DNA of 64,000 bases from Arthrobacter sp. OAP107. Lineage in GTDB: Bacteria; Actinomycetota; Actinomycetes; Actinomycetales; Micrococcaceae. Positions 33,866 to 42,849 of the stretch are shown here, piece by piece. Both the position numbers and the translations under genes were made by a program. The stretch lies in assembly GCF_040546765.1 (NCBI RefSeq), contig NZ_JBEPOK010000001.1:3286001-3350000 (forward strand), given 5' to 3'. The notes under the pieces are model-generated. The model saw only the letters and a list, made by a program, of their open reading frames with translations. It had not been told where the DNA came from and did no database searches. The stretch's first letter is position 1. Each line of letters begins with the position of its first letter.

Positions 33866-34384
33866 ATGCCTATCGTTCCGGATGAAAAGGACTGGACCTG
33901 GGTCCTGTCCCGCCCCTGCACCCAGTGCGGCTTCGACGCGTCAGCCGTCACGCCGTCAACGGTTCCCGGCAGCGTCGAAAACATGCTGCCCCGATGGCGG
34001 GCCGTGCTCCGGCGGCCCGACGCGACCGAGCGGCCGGACAGCAGCACCTGGTCCGCGCTGGAGTACGCCTGCCATGTCCGGGACGTGTTCAGCCTCTTCG
34101 ACCGGCGCCTCAACCTGATGCTCACCGAGGACGACGCGAAGTTCGAGAACTGGGACCAGGACCAGACGGCGGTTGACAGCGACTACGCTAACGCCGACCC
34201 CGCCGTGGTGAGCGCCGAGCTCACTACGGAGGGCGAACAGGTGGCAGCCTCCTTCGCCAGGGTGCAGGAGTCGCAGTGGGGCCGGACCGGGCTGCGCAGC
34301 AACGGCTCGGAGTTCACTGTCCTGACGCTCGCGCAGTATTTCCTTCACGACGTCGTCCACCACCTGGCGGACGTGGACGGCTGA
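33866..34384 (+). CDS. DinB-family protein
   Basis: A 172-residue four-helix-bundle protein of the DinB/YfiT superfamily. The metal-binding histidines are placed as expected: one in YACHVRDVF and two in the final helix HDVVHHLADV. In actinobacteria such proteins include thiol (mycothiol)-dependent transferases and damage-inducible proteins of unknown function. It starts 9 bases after the parC stop and may be co-transcribed with it. The specific activity is unknown. Confidence 0.87.
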   Translation: MPIVPDEKDWTWVLSRPCTQCGFDASAVTPSTVPGSVENMLPRWRAVLRRPDATERPDSSTWSALEYACHVRDVFSLFDRRLNLMLTEDDAKFENWDQDQTAVDSDYANADPAVVSAELTTEGEQVAASFARVQESQWGRTGLRSNGSEFTVLTLAQYFLHDVVHHLADVDG

Positions 34385-34406
34385 CGTCTCACCTCCGCCG
34401 CGGCTA

Positions 34407-35450
34407 CTACAGGACCTTGTCCCAGGCCCGGCTCGTGTTGACCGGGGCGTAGCCCATCTTGCGGTACAGCGCCATGGCGCCGGTGGGGTTCTCGGAGTCC
34501 ACATCCAATGACGCCTTGTCCATGCCCGCGGCGGCGAAACGCCGCATGGCATCGGCGAGGAGCGCCTGCGCGATGCCGCGCCCGCGGAATTCCCGGCGGA
34601 CGCCCAGCAGGTCCGTGTAGCCCTCGGTGAACCCGCGGGTCACGGCGGTCTCCGGATCGTGGCTGGCCAGCTGGTAACCGACCACCTCACCTGTGCTGAT
34701 CGCCAACACGACGGCGCTAAGATCCGGCCGGGCCAGGGGGTCGTTGACCACGAACCCCCAGGCCTCCTCATCCCTCGGTTCGCTGCCCCAGTGGTCGGCG
34801 AAGACCTGGTTATGGGCCAGGCGCACGGCTTCGCTCAGGCCGGATTCCATCGGCACCAGTTCCAGGCCATGGTCGAGGGGTGCCTCGGGCAGCGGAGCGG
34901 ACAGCGGGCGGTGCATCTCGTTGTAGTAGCGGACCACCTGATACCCGGACTCCTCCAATAGGGCGCACTGGTGCTGCTGCTTCTGCTCAATGAAGATCCG
35001 CAGCCGTGGGACGGGCGCTGCACGGTCCGGGCTTTCGCTGCCTGAACCGCTGCCTGAACCCCTGCCTGAACCCGCACCGGAATCCTCCGCGAACCGCTGC
35101 CGGGTCCGCGCCTCCAGCCAGGACAGGAGGGCTGAGCCCACTCCGCGGCGCTGCCACTGCGGGTCCACGGCACAGAAGCCGTGCGCCTTTGCCCCGTCCC
35201 TGTTCTTGGTGAGACGGGCGTACCCCCGGGGAACGCCGTCGGCATCCAGACCAAGCACGGTGTTGGACCCCACCGGGTTGTTCTTGGACTCCATGATCTG
35301 TTCCAGGTCCGCCCGCCGCTCGAACCACACCGGCCGCTCAGCGGCAGCGGTCCGGGCGATCAGCGCGGCCCAGGAGTCGAGGTCCCCTTCCCCTATGGGC
35401 CGCCACCGCAGGTCCGGAAAGTCCACCGCCGGCGCATGATTGTGCGTCAT
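34407..35450 (-). CDS. Tandem GNAT N-acetyltransferase (mycothiol synthase-like architecture)
   Basis: 347 residues with two GNAT folds. The N-terminal one (residues about 12-190) has the motif-A-like VDPQWQRRGVGSALLSW, and the C-terminal one (about 200-347) has VRREFRGRGIAQALLADAMRRF. Two-domain actinobacterial GNATs of this kind include mycothiol synthase MshD, but the resemblance here is only architectural and other acyl acceptors are possible. A Gly/Ser-rich insertion (GSGRGSGSGSGSES) in the first domain is encoded by short repeated units around 35036-35075 and looks like recent slippage. It is convergent with the DinB gene. Confidence 0.85.
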   Translation of the reverse strand: MTHNHAPAVDFPDLRWRPIGEGDLDSWAALIARTAAAERPVWFERRADLEQIMESKNNPVGSNTVLGLDADGVPRGYARLTKNRDGAKAHGFCAVDPQWQRRGVGSALLSWLEARTRQRFAEDSGAGSGRGSGSGSGSESPDRAAPVPRLRIFIEQKQQHQCALLEESGYQVVRYYNEMHRPLSAPLPEAPLDHGLELVPMESGLSEAVRLAHNQVFADHWGSEPRDEEAWGFVVNDPLARPDLSAVVLAISTGEVVGYQLASHDPETAVTRGFTEGYTDLLGVRREFRGRGIAQALLADAMRRFAAAGMDKASLDVDSENPTGAMALYRKMGYAPVNTSRAWDKVL

Positions 35451-35536
35451 GGCAACAGGCTAGCCGTCCGGTAGATCGGCAGGAAGCCGTACGCTGGCCA
35501 TGACCGGGTGCGTTTCCAGACCTAGAAAGGCCGCTG

Positions 35537-35767
35537 ATGCTCATTCTCTTCGGATTCAAGACGGTTCAGAAACTGCTGCCGGGCAGGTCGGCGACCTGCC
35601 AGTATTGCCGTGTGTTCGCCCATCAGCACGTTGAGGAGCGTGCCACCAGGTTCACGCTGTTCTTCGTTCCTGTCTTCACGACCTCCCGCTCCTACCGGAT
35701 CACCTGCTCGAACTGCGGCGCCTCGTCGGTGGTCAACGGCCGCCAGAAGCGCGCGCTCGTGGGCTAG
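35537..35767 (+). CDS. Zinc-ribbon domain protein
   Basis: A 76-residue protein with CQYC (Cys21, Cys24) and CSNC (Cys57, Cys60) forming a predicted zinc ribbon, and a short hydrophobic stretch FTLFFVPVFTT between them. This zinc-ribbon type is widespread in actinobacteria with no defined role. Start ATG 35537 has GAAAGG upstream. Confidence 0.85.
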   Translation: MLILFGFKTVQKLLPGRSATCQYCRVFAHQHVEERATRFTLFFVPVFTTSRSYRITCSNCGASSVVNGRQKRALVG

Positions 35768-35903
35768 GCCGGTGCACCGGGGCTGATCCTGCCGCCCGAA
35801 GAGGCTTTCCGGCCCTCGGTTCAGGCCAGTCCCATGGTCAAATAGGAGGGTTAGACCGGCTGTCCGAGTCCGACCGCGGCCTCGGCCATAGGGAAGGAAG
35901 CAG

Positions 35904-38198
35904 ATGAGCGATCACGAGGAACGTCCCCCGATCCCCACACCTGGAAGCGCCCAGGGCCTGGACCGAAAGGTTGCCGACGGGTGCCCGGTCGCCCATGACA
36001 GCGTGACGTCGCACGGCAGCGAAAGCGAAAATCCGGCGATCGACTCGCCGCAGCCCAAGGCGCACCGGCCGCGGAGCGTCACGGACTGGTGGCCAAACCA
36101 GCTCGACCTCTCCGTGCTTCATGCCAACCATCCGGCGGGCAACCCGCTCAGTCCCGGGTTCAGTTACCGCGAGGAGTTCCAGAAGCTCGACGTCGAGGCG
36201 CTCAAGCAGGACATCGTACAGGTCCTGACCACGTCCCAGGACTGGTGGCCCGCGGATTTCGGCCACTATGGCGGCCTGATGATCCGGTTGAGCTGGCATG
36301 CCGCCGGTACCTACCGTGTCCACGACGGCCGCGGCGGTGCGGGCGACGGCACCCAGCGGTTCGCGCCGCTCAACAGCTGGCCGGACAACGCAAACCTGGA
36401 CAAGGCCCGGCGACTGCTGTGGCCCGTGAAGCAGAAGTACGGCCAAAAGCTCTCCTGGGCGGACCTGATCGTCCTCGCCGGCAACGTCGCCCTTGAGTCG
36501 ATGGGATTCACGACTTTCGGCTTCGCCTTTGGCCGCGAGGACGTGTGGGAGCCCGAGGAGATCTTCTGGGGTCCGGAGGACACATGGCTCGGCGATGAGC
36601 GCTACATCGGCGAGGGCCGGATGGCCGAGGAGGTCGGCTCCACGGAGATGGGCCTGATCTACGTCAATCCCGAGGGACCCATGGGGAATCCTGATCCCAA
36701 GCTCGCCGCAGCATTCATCCGGGAGACCTTCAAGCGGATGGCGATGAACGATGAGGAAACCGTGGCCCTGATCGCCGGCGGCCACACGTTCGGCAAGACC
36801 CACGGCGCCAGTGACGCCGATGCTCACGTCGGCCCCGAGCCGGAGGCGGCGAACCTTGAGGCACAGGGCCTGGGCTGGCTGAGCACCTACGGGAGCGGCA
36901 AAGGGCCGGACACGATCACCTCTGGCCTCGAGGTGACCTGGACGGACCGGCCCACGGAGTGGACCAACCGCTTCTTCGAGATCCTGTTCGAACACGAGTG
37001 GGAGCTCGTCAAGAGTCCCGCCGGCGCCCATCAGTGGGTCGCCAAAGATGCCCCCGAGAACATCCCGGATGCCCACGACCCGGACAGGAAACACCGTCCG
37101 ACGATGCTCACCACGGACCTCTCTCTGCGCTTCGACCCTGCCTATGAGAAGATCTCACGGCGTTTCCTGGAAAATCCGGACGAGTTCGCGCTCGCTTTCG
37201 CCAAGGCCTGGTACAAGCTGCTGCACCGCGACATGGGTCCCGTCGGCCCCCACCTGCTCGGCCCGTGGGTCCCCGAACCGCAGCTCTGGCAAGACCCCAT
37301 TCCCGCAGCCGAGCACGGGCTGATCGACGAGCAGGACATCGCCTCGCTCAAGGAACAGCTCCTTGACTCAGGCCTGTCCGTCTCGCAGTTGGCCAGCACG
37401 GCGTGGGCCGCGGCCTCCACGTTCCGCAAGACGGACAGACGCGGCGGAGCCAACGGGGCACGGATCCGGCTGGAGCCCCAGCGCGGCTGGGAGGTCAACG
37501 AGCCTGAGCAGCTGGCGACTGCGCTGCAGGCGATCGAGACGGTGCAACAGCAGTTCCACTCTGCCCAGAACGGGGACAGGAAGGTATCCCTGGCGGACCT
37601 GATCGTCCTCGGCGGCTGCGCGGCCGTGGAGAAGGCGGCAAAGGATGCCGGCTTCACCGTAACCGTGCCCTTCAGGCCCGGCCGCACTGACGCAGCACAG
37701 GAGCAGACCGACGTCGAGTCTTTCGAGTACCTGCAGCCCCGCGCAGACGGGTTCCGTAATTATGTGCGCGCCGGCGGCAAGCTCCAGCCGGAGACGCTCC
37801 TGCTCGACAAAGCGTACCTGCTGGGCCTCTCCGCGCCGGAGATGACGGCGCTCGTCGGCGGCATGCGTGCCCTGGGCACCAACGTCGGCGGTTCCTCCCA
37901 CGGCGTCCTGACCGACAGCCCGCAGGTCCTGACGAACGACTTCTTCGTCAACCTGCTCTCCCCCGGCACCCGGTGGAAGGCATCGGAGGATGAAGAGAAC
38001 GTCTACGAGATCAGCGACGTCGCCACCGGTGAACTGAAGTGGACCGCCACACCCGTCGACCTGGTGTTCGGATCCAACTCCCAGCTCCGGGCGCTGGCCG
38101 AGGTCTACGCCAGCGACGACGCCAAAGAGAAGTTTGTCAATGACTTCGTGGCGGCCTGGGTGAAGGTCATGGAACTCGACCGCTTCGACCTGCGCTGA
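35904..38198 (+). CDS. katG: Catalase-peroxidase HPI
   Basis: The 764-residue heme enzyme with catalase and peroxidase activity. The distal site is RLSWHAAGTYR (with the tryptophan of the Met-Tyr-Trp adduct), the adduct tyrosine is in LIYVNPEGPMGNPDP, and the proximal heme histidine is in GGHTFGKTHGAS. A second, degenerate peroxidase-like domain fills the C-terminal half, as in the family. Start ATG 35904 is preceded by AGGGAAGGAAG. No furA-type regulator gene lies upstream. It is convergent with cydDC across a strong hairpin. Confidence 0.97.
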   Translation: MSDHEERPPIPTPGSAQGLDRKVADGCPVAHDSVTSHGSESENPAIDSPQPKAHRPRSVTDWWPNQLDLSVLHANHPAGNPLSPGFSYREEFQKLDVEALKQDIVQVLTTSQDWWPADFGHYGGLMIRLSWHAAGTYRVHDGRGGAGDGTQRFAPLNSWPDNANLDKARRLLWPVKQKYGQKLSWADLIVLAGNVALESMGFTTFGFAFGREDVWEPEEIFWGPEDTWLGDERYIGEGRMAEEVGSTEMGLIYVNPEGPMGNPDPKLAAAFIRETFKRMAMNDEETVALIAGGHTFGKTHGASDADAHVGPEPEAANLEAQGLGWLSTYGSGKGPDTITSGLEVTWTDRPTEWTNRFFEILFEHEWELVKSPAGAHQWVAKDAPENIPDAHDPDRKHRPTMLTTDLSLRFDPAYEKISRRFLENPDEFALAFAKAWYKLLHRDMGPVGPHLLGPWVPEPQLWQDPIPAAEHGLIDEQDIASLKEQLLDSGLSVSQLASTAWAAASTFRKTDRRGGANGARIRLEPQRGWEVNEPEQLATALQAIETVQQQFHSAQNGDRKVSLADLIVLGGCAAVEKAAKDAGFTVTVPFRPGRTDAAQEQTDVESFEYLQPRADGFRNYVRAGGKLQPETLLLDKAYLLGLSAPEMTALVGGMRALGTNVGGSSHGVLTDSPQVLTNDFFVNLLSPGTRWKASEDEENVYEISDVATGELKWTATPVDLVFGSNSQLRALAEVYASDDAKEKFVNDFVAAWVKVMELDRFDLR

Positions 38199-38221
38199 CC
38201 GGAGAACCTGGACTGGCCGGG

Positions 38222-38258
38222 GCATCCGGGCCGGCGCTGCTGCGGCCGGCCCGGATGC
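38222..38258. terminator. Bidirectional hairpin terminator between katG and cydDC
   Basis: GCATCCGGGCCGGC (38222-38235) and its exact complement (38245-38258) with a 9-base loop. The right arm touches the cydDC stop codon. It is placed to end both convergent genes. Confidence 0.75.
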
Positions 38259-41200
38259 TACACCGGCCGGCCGGACGCCATCACGGCAGCTGCGACGGGC
38301 AGCTGTTCGGGCCGGTGTTCGGGCCCAAGGTCCAGGATCGTATCGTCGGGGCTGATGTCGGCCGGGTTGTGGGTCACCAGCACCACGGTCCGCGACGCGA
38401 GTCCGGCGCGCAGGTCGGCGATCAGCGCCCGGCCTGATTCGGCGTCGAGGTGGGCCGTGGGCTCGTCCAGGAGGATCACATCGGCCTGCGTCATGAGGGT
38501 GCGCGCTACTGCGAGCCGCTGCCGCTCACCACCGCTGAGGAACGCTCCGCCGGGTCCGATTCGGGTATCCAGGCCATCTTCCAGCCGTGCCAGCAGGGGC
38601 GTCAGGCCAACCGCGGTCAGTGCTTCCCGCATCGCCTGCTCGGTCTCTGCTGACTGCCCGGCGCCGGGTTCCTGCCGCGGGCTGCCGAGCAGCAGGTTGC
38701 CGCGGACGGTCGAATCGAAGAGGTGGGCCTCCTGCGGGCACCACGCCGCGGTGCCCGTCACCGCGATGCGGCCTGCCCGGGCAGGAAGGAAGCCCAGCAT
38801 CACTGCCAGCAGCGTGGACTTGCCTGCACCAGACTGTCCGGTGACCGCCAGCCAGCGCCCGGGCTCAGCCACGGCCGACAGACCGCTGAAGACGGTAGCG
38901 CCCCCTGGCCATGCGGCCGACAGCCCGTCCATTTCGACGCCCGGCTGCCCGAGCTCCCGGAAGTCCGGCCGGGAAGGCTGCCCGGAATCCTTGCCATAAG
39001 CGGGTTCCTTGTCGTCGCCGCTGCACAATCCGCCCGGGTCCAGGACGCCGGACTCACCGATGCGGCGCAGGACCGCACGCAGCGCCGGAAACTGCCGGAC
39101 CGCCGTCGTCATGGCCCCAAAGGGTTCGGCGAGCGCCAGCTGCAGAAGGACCACGACGCCGACGGTGGTCGCCGGAAGCGATCCGGCCTGCACCTGTGGA
39201 GCGGCCAGCACGGCACTGTAGAGGGCGGCGGCGCCGCAGGCGGCCACGGTGAGTGCCTGGCCGAGCCCTTCAGCCCAGGCCGAACGCCGTGCCGCGCCGG
39301 TGGCGTCACGGTCCAGAGCACGGATGCCATCCAGAACCGGGTCCTTGGCTCCGTTCGCGTGCAGATCCGCCCTGGCGTCGAGGGCCGCGGCGACCTGCCG
39401 GAGGACCCCGGACCGCAGCCGCTGCTCGGCCTGTGCCGACATCCGGTCGGCGAGCAGGGCCGCGGCGGGCGCCGCCAGCAGGCTTACCAGGGCTGCGGCG
39501 AGCAATGCCGGCAGTGCCGCCGGAAGCAGCCAAGCCACCGTACCGGCAGCAGCCGCGGCCACCGCCACCGCGGTAACCGGCGGCAGCACCACCCGCGGGA
39601 GCAGGTCCCGGACGGTGTCAACATCCTCGATGACGGCGCCCAGCACATTGCCGCCCTGCAGCAGCCGGCGCAGGGACAACGCCCGCTGGCTCAGGGACGC
39701 CCAGAGGCCGCCGCGGAGCTTCGTCAGGGAGGCAAACACAGCTTCGTGCAGGAGGAGCCGTTCCCAGTAGCGCAGAACGGCGCGGCCGATGCCGAAGAAC
39801 CGGACGCCCACGATGGCTGTCAGGAGGTACATGATGGGCGGCTGCTCGCTGGCGCGCAGGATGAGCCATCCGGACAATCCGGAAAGCGCGACGGCGAAGA
39901 GCGCAGCAAGGGCGCCGACGAACCCTGAAGCGGCGAACCGTCCGCGGACGGGCGCCAGCAGCCGGGCGAGCATCCCGGCGGTGCGGCCTGGGCCGGCCTG
40001 GGCCTCGTCCGATGTGCCGCCGGCCGTCGCGCCGGGAACGGCAGCGCTGGCCGAAGCGGGGACATCGGCGGAACTTCCAGTGCTTGACTCTACAGAGGCC
40101 GAAGGTACTCCAGCGGCCACAGCTCCGCGTCCGGACAGCGGCACGGTCCTGTCAGCGAGTTCCCTCGTCTGGCGGTCGTGGGCCACCAGGATGACGGTGG
40201 CGCGGCCCCGCAGCGATCGGATTGCCTCGTGAACCCGGTTCGCCGAGTCCCGGTCGAGGTGGGCGGTGGGCTCGTCCAGGAGCAACACCGTGGCGCCGGC
40301 CTCGATACGGGCCAGGCCGCGGGCAAGGGCAACCCGGCGTAACTCGCCCGGGCTCAGTTCGGCCGGATGCTTGTCCGCCAGATGGTCTGCGCCGACGGCC
40401 GCCAGGCATCGCCGCACTCCCCCGGCATATACTTCATCGACCCCGGAAGCTGCACTACTGGCTGCTTCGGCACGGATCACCGCACTGCCCGCAGTCAGGT
40501 ACAGCAGCACCTCCCCGCGCACGGTGTCCGCCACCATCACGGGGTGCTGCGGGACCCAGGCCACATCGCCCGCCGCGAATCCCTGAAGAGTTCCGGATAC
40601 AGCGGTGCCGGCGCCGGTTCCGAGCGTGCCGGCGAGAACTCCCAGCACGGTGCTCTTGCCCGCCCCGCTGGGACCATCCAGCGCTGTGACCAGTCCGGCC
40701 GGCGCCGAAAAGCTGAGAGGGCCGACGGCGGGACCCTGCCTTCCCGGATAACTCACGGTCAGGTCGCGGACAGTCACGCCTGGGGGCTGTTCACCATCCG
40801 AAGCCGGATCCGGCACGAGCCGCCGGGGCTCCGGCGCCTCCAGCACCGCCGTCGTTTCGGCAAGTGCTGCCCGGCCGTCGTCGCTCGCGTGGTGGGCGGT
40901 TCCCAGCTCACGGAGCGGAAGGTAGCAGTCGGGGGCGAGGATGAGCGCCAGCAGCCCGGCCTCCAGCGCCATGTCGCCGTGGACGAGCCGGACGCCGATG
41001 AACACCGCCACCACGGCAACGGAGATGGTGGCGATCAGTTCCAGTGCGAGCGCAGAGAGGAACGCCGTCCGCAGGGTGCCCATGGTCCGGGACCGGTAGT
41101 CCTCGGAAATGTCCTCCAGGGCGCGGCGCTGGGCGGCGGCGCGGCCGAGTCCCACCAATACCGGAAGCCCCTTGGCGAGTTCGAGCATGTGCCCGGAGAG

Positions 41201-41761
41201 CCGTGACAGGGCGGCCTGGGCATCCCGTACCTTGTCCTCGGTGTAGCGGCCAATCAGCACCATGAACAACGGGACCAGCGGCACCGTCAGCACAATCACC
41301 ACGGCACTGATCCAGTCGGCGAACAGGATCCGGGCGCCAAGCAGCAGCGGTATGGCCGCACAGTTCACCAGCGCGGGCAGGTACTGCGTGTAGTAGCTGT
41401 CCAGGGCATCCAGGCCGCGCGTCGCAAGCACCGCCAGGCCGCCGTCGGAAGGGCCGGTGGCACGGACGCCGGTCCGCAGTGCGGCCTCCAGAAGCTCCGC
41501 CCGCAGCTCCTCCTTGACCCCCAGCGCGGCCCGCCTTGCAGCGACGCCCTGCGCCCAGACGGTCACTGACCGCAGCGCCACGCCGGCCGCACCCCAGCCC
41601 AACTGGTCAGCCCACGCCGGGTCCTGGGTCATGAGGCCCGCGAGCACGGACGCGACGGCCTGTCCCATGAGCACCAGGGACAGGGCCTTCAGCGCAGCCA
41701 GCAGGCCAAGTCCGTACAGGGCGCGGCGGGTGGACGGTCCGGACGGGAACTGGGGTTTCAC
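38258..41761 (-). CDS. cydDC: Fused CydD-CydC thiol/heme-associated ABC exporter
   Basis: 1167 residues containing two complete ABC half-transporters, CydD-like first and CydC-like second, joined near residue 580-600 by an Ala/Ser/Thr-rich linker. Each half has six membrane helices and an ATPase domain. The Walker A motifs are GPSGAGKST (near residue 365) and GQSGAGKST (near 977), and both signature motifs are intact (LSPGELRR, LSGGERQR). In E. coli CydDC is a heterodimer needed for assembly of cytochrome bd. The gene follows cydB by 6 bases, so it is the third gene of the cyd operon. Fusion into one chain is seen in some actinobacteria. Confidence 0.93.
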   Translation of the reverse strand: MKPQFPSGPSTRRALYGLGLLAALKALSLVLMGQAVASVLAGLMTQDPAWADQLGWGAAGVALRSVTVWAQGVAARRAALGVKEELRAELLEAALRTGVRATGPSDGGLAVLATRGLDALDSYYTQYLPALVNCAAIPLLLGARILFADWISAVVIVLTVPLVPLFMVLIGRYTEDKVRDAQAALSRLSGHMLELAKGLPVLVGLGRAAAQRRALEDISEDYRSRTMGTLRTAFLSALALELIATISVAVVAVFIGVRLVHGDMALEAGLLALILAPDCYLPLRELGTAHHASDDGRAALAETTAVLEAPEPRRLVPDPASDGEQPPGVTVRDLTVSYPGRQGPAVGPLSFSAPAGLVTALDGPSGAGKSTVLGVLAGTLGTGAGTAVSGTLQGFAAGDVAWVPQHPVMVADTVRGEVLLYLTAGSAVIRAEAASSAASGVDEVYAGGVRRCLAAVGADHLADKHPAELSPGELRRVALARGLARIEAGATVLLLDEPTAHLDRDSANRVHEAIRSLRGRATVILVAHDRQTRELADRTVPLSGRGAVAAGVPSASVESSTGSSADVPASASAAVPGATAGGTSDEAQAGPGRTAGMLARLLAPVRGRFAASGFVGALAALFAVALSGLSGWLILRASEQPPIMYLLTAIVGVRFFGIGRAVLRYWERLLLHEAVFASLTKLRGGLWASLSQRALSLRRLLQGGNVLGAVIEDVDTVRDLLPRVVLPPVTAVAVAAAAAGTVAWLLPAALPALLAAALVSLLAAPAAALLADRMSAQAEQRLRSGVLRQVAAALDARADLHANGAKDPVLDGIRALDRDATGAARRSAWAEGLGQALTVAACGAAALYSAVLAAPQVQAGSLPATTVGVVVLLQLALAEPFGAMTTAVRQFPALRAVLRRIGESGVLDPGGLCSGDDKEPAYGKDSGQPSRPDFRELGQPGVEMDGLSAAWPGGATVFSGLSAVAEPGRWLAVTGQSGAGKSTLLAVMLGFLPARAGRIAVTGTAAWCPQEAHLFDSTVRGNLLLGSPRQEPGAGQSAETEQAMREALTAVGLTPLLARLEDGLDTRIGPGGAFLSGGERQRLAVARTLMTQADVILLDEPTAHLDAESGRALIADLRAGLASRTVVLVTHNPADISPDDTILDLGPEHRPEQLPVAAAVMASGRPV

Positions 41762-41767
41762 TGCGGG

Positions 41768-42817
41768 TCAGTCTTTCCTGATCAGTGCTTTGGCGGCCAC
41801 CGCGGGCAGGAAGCTGTGCGCCTCCGGGATGTGCGCGGCGCTGACGCGGCGGCGGAACACCCAGTACGTCCAGGCCTGGTAGGCGATCACCAGCGGCAGT
41901 CCGACGCACGCCACGATGCTCATCAGGCCGAGGGTGTAATCAGAGGACGACGCGTTGGCGATGGTGAGGTTGTAGGCGGGGTCGATGGTGGACGGCAGGA
42001 CCACCGGGAATACCGCACCAAAGATGGAGGCGGAGCCGCCCAGCAGGAACACACCCGTTGACAGGAAGGCCCGGCCTTCGTTGCCCTTCCGGGCCTGAGC
42101 CCAGGCCACCACCGCGGCGGCCACGGCTACCGCAAGGACAACCAGTGTCCAGGCTTTCCCGCTGAGGACCTGCACGCCGATGGCCCAGCCCGCCATCGGG
42201 AGGAGCAGCACGGGAAGCAGCCGGACGAACCACTGCCGCGCGCGGTGCCGGACTTCGCCGTCGGTCTTCAGTGCCAGGAACGCGAGGGCGTGCAGCAGCG
42301 CGAAGCAAGCCACCGCCAGGCCGCCCAGCACGGCGTACCAGCTGAACCAGGAGAACGGGCCGCCGTCGCGGTCACCGTTGGCGTCCAGCGGCAGACCGGT
42401 GGTGGTCAGGCCCAGCGCGGCACCCACGCCGAAGGCGGCAAGGAAGGAGCCGACGGCGATCGCCCAGTCCCAGGTGTTGCGCCAGCGGTCGGTGTCCACC
42501 TTGCCCCGGTATTCGAACGCCACCGCCCGGAAGATCAGCGCCACCAGGACCAGCAGCAGCGGCAGGTACAGGGCGGAGAACAGGGAGGCGTACCAGAACG
42601 GGAAGGCTGCGAAAGTGGCGCCGCCGGCGGTCAGGAGCCAGACTTCATTTCCGTCCCAGACCGGCCCGATGGTGTTGAGCAGCACGCGGCGTTCGGTGTT
42701 GTTGCGGGCAAAGATCTTCATCAGCATCCCGACGCCCAGGTCGAAGCCCTCCAGGAAGAGGTAGCCGGTCCACAGGACCGCGATGGCAATGAACCATATG
42801 GTTGGCAGCAGTTCCAT
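41768..42817 (-). CDS. cydB: Cytochrome bd ubiquinol/menaquinol oxidase subunit II
   Basis: A 349-residue integral membrane protein with about nine helices. The N-terminus has ILWT-type sequence followed by LEGFDLGVGMLMKIF, and then NTIGPVWDGNEVWLLTAGG, both hallmarks of CydB. It pairs with CydA in the bd oxidase. It lies 32 bases after cydA and 6 bases before cydDC. No cydX-like small gene was found in the gaps. Confidence 0.96.
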   Translation of the reverse strand: MELLPTIWFIAIAVLWTGYLFLEGFDLGVGMLMKIFARNNTERRVLLNTIGPVWDGNEVWLLTAGGATFAAFPFWYASLFSALYLPLLLVLVALIFRAVAFEYRGKVDTDRWRNTWDWAIAVGSFLAAFGVGAALGLTTTGLPLDANGDRDGGPFSWFSWYAVLGGLAVACFALLHALAFLALKTDGEVRHRARQWFVRLLPVLLLPMAGWAIGVQVLSGKAWTLVVLAVAVAAAVVAWAQARKGNEGRAFLSTGVFLLGGSASIFGAVFPVVLPSTIDPAYNLTIANASSSDYTLGLMSIVACVGLPLVIAYQAWTYWVFRRRVSAAHIPEAHSFLPAVAAKALIRKD

Positions 42818-42849
42818 GCTTTGTATCCTCGGTCTTTATAGGCTCGGGC

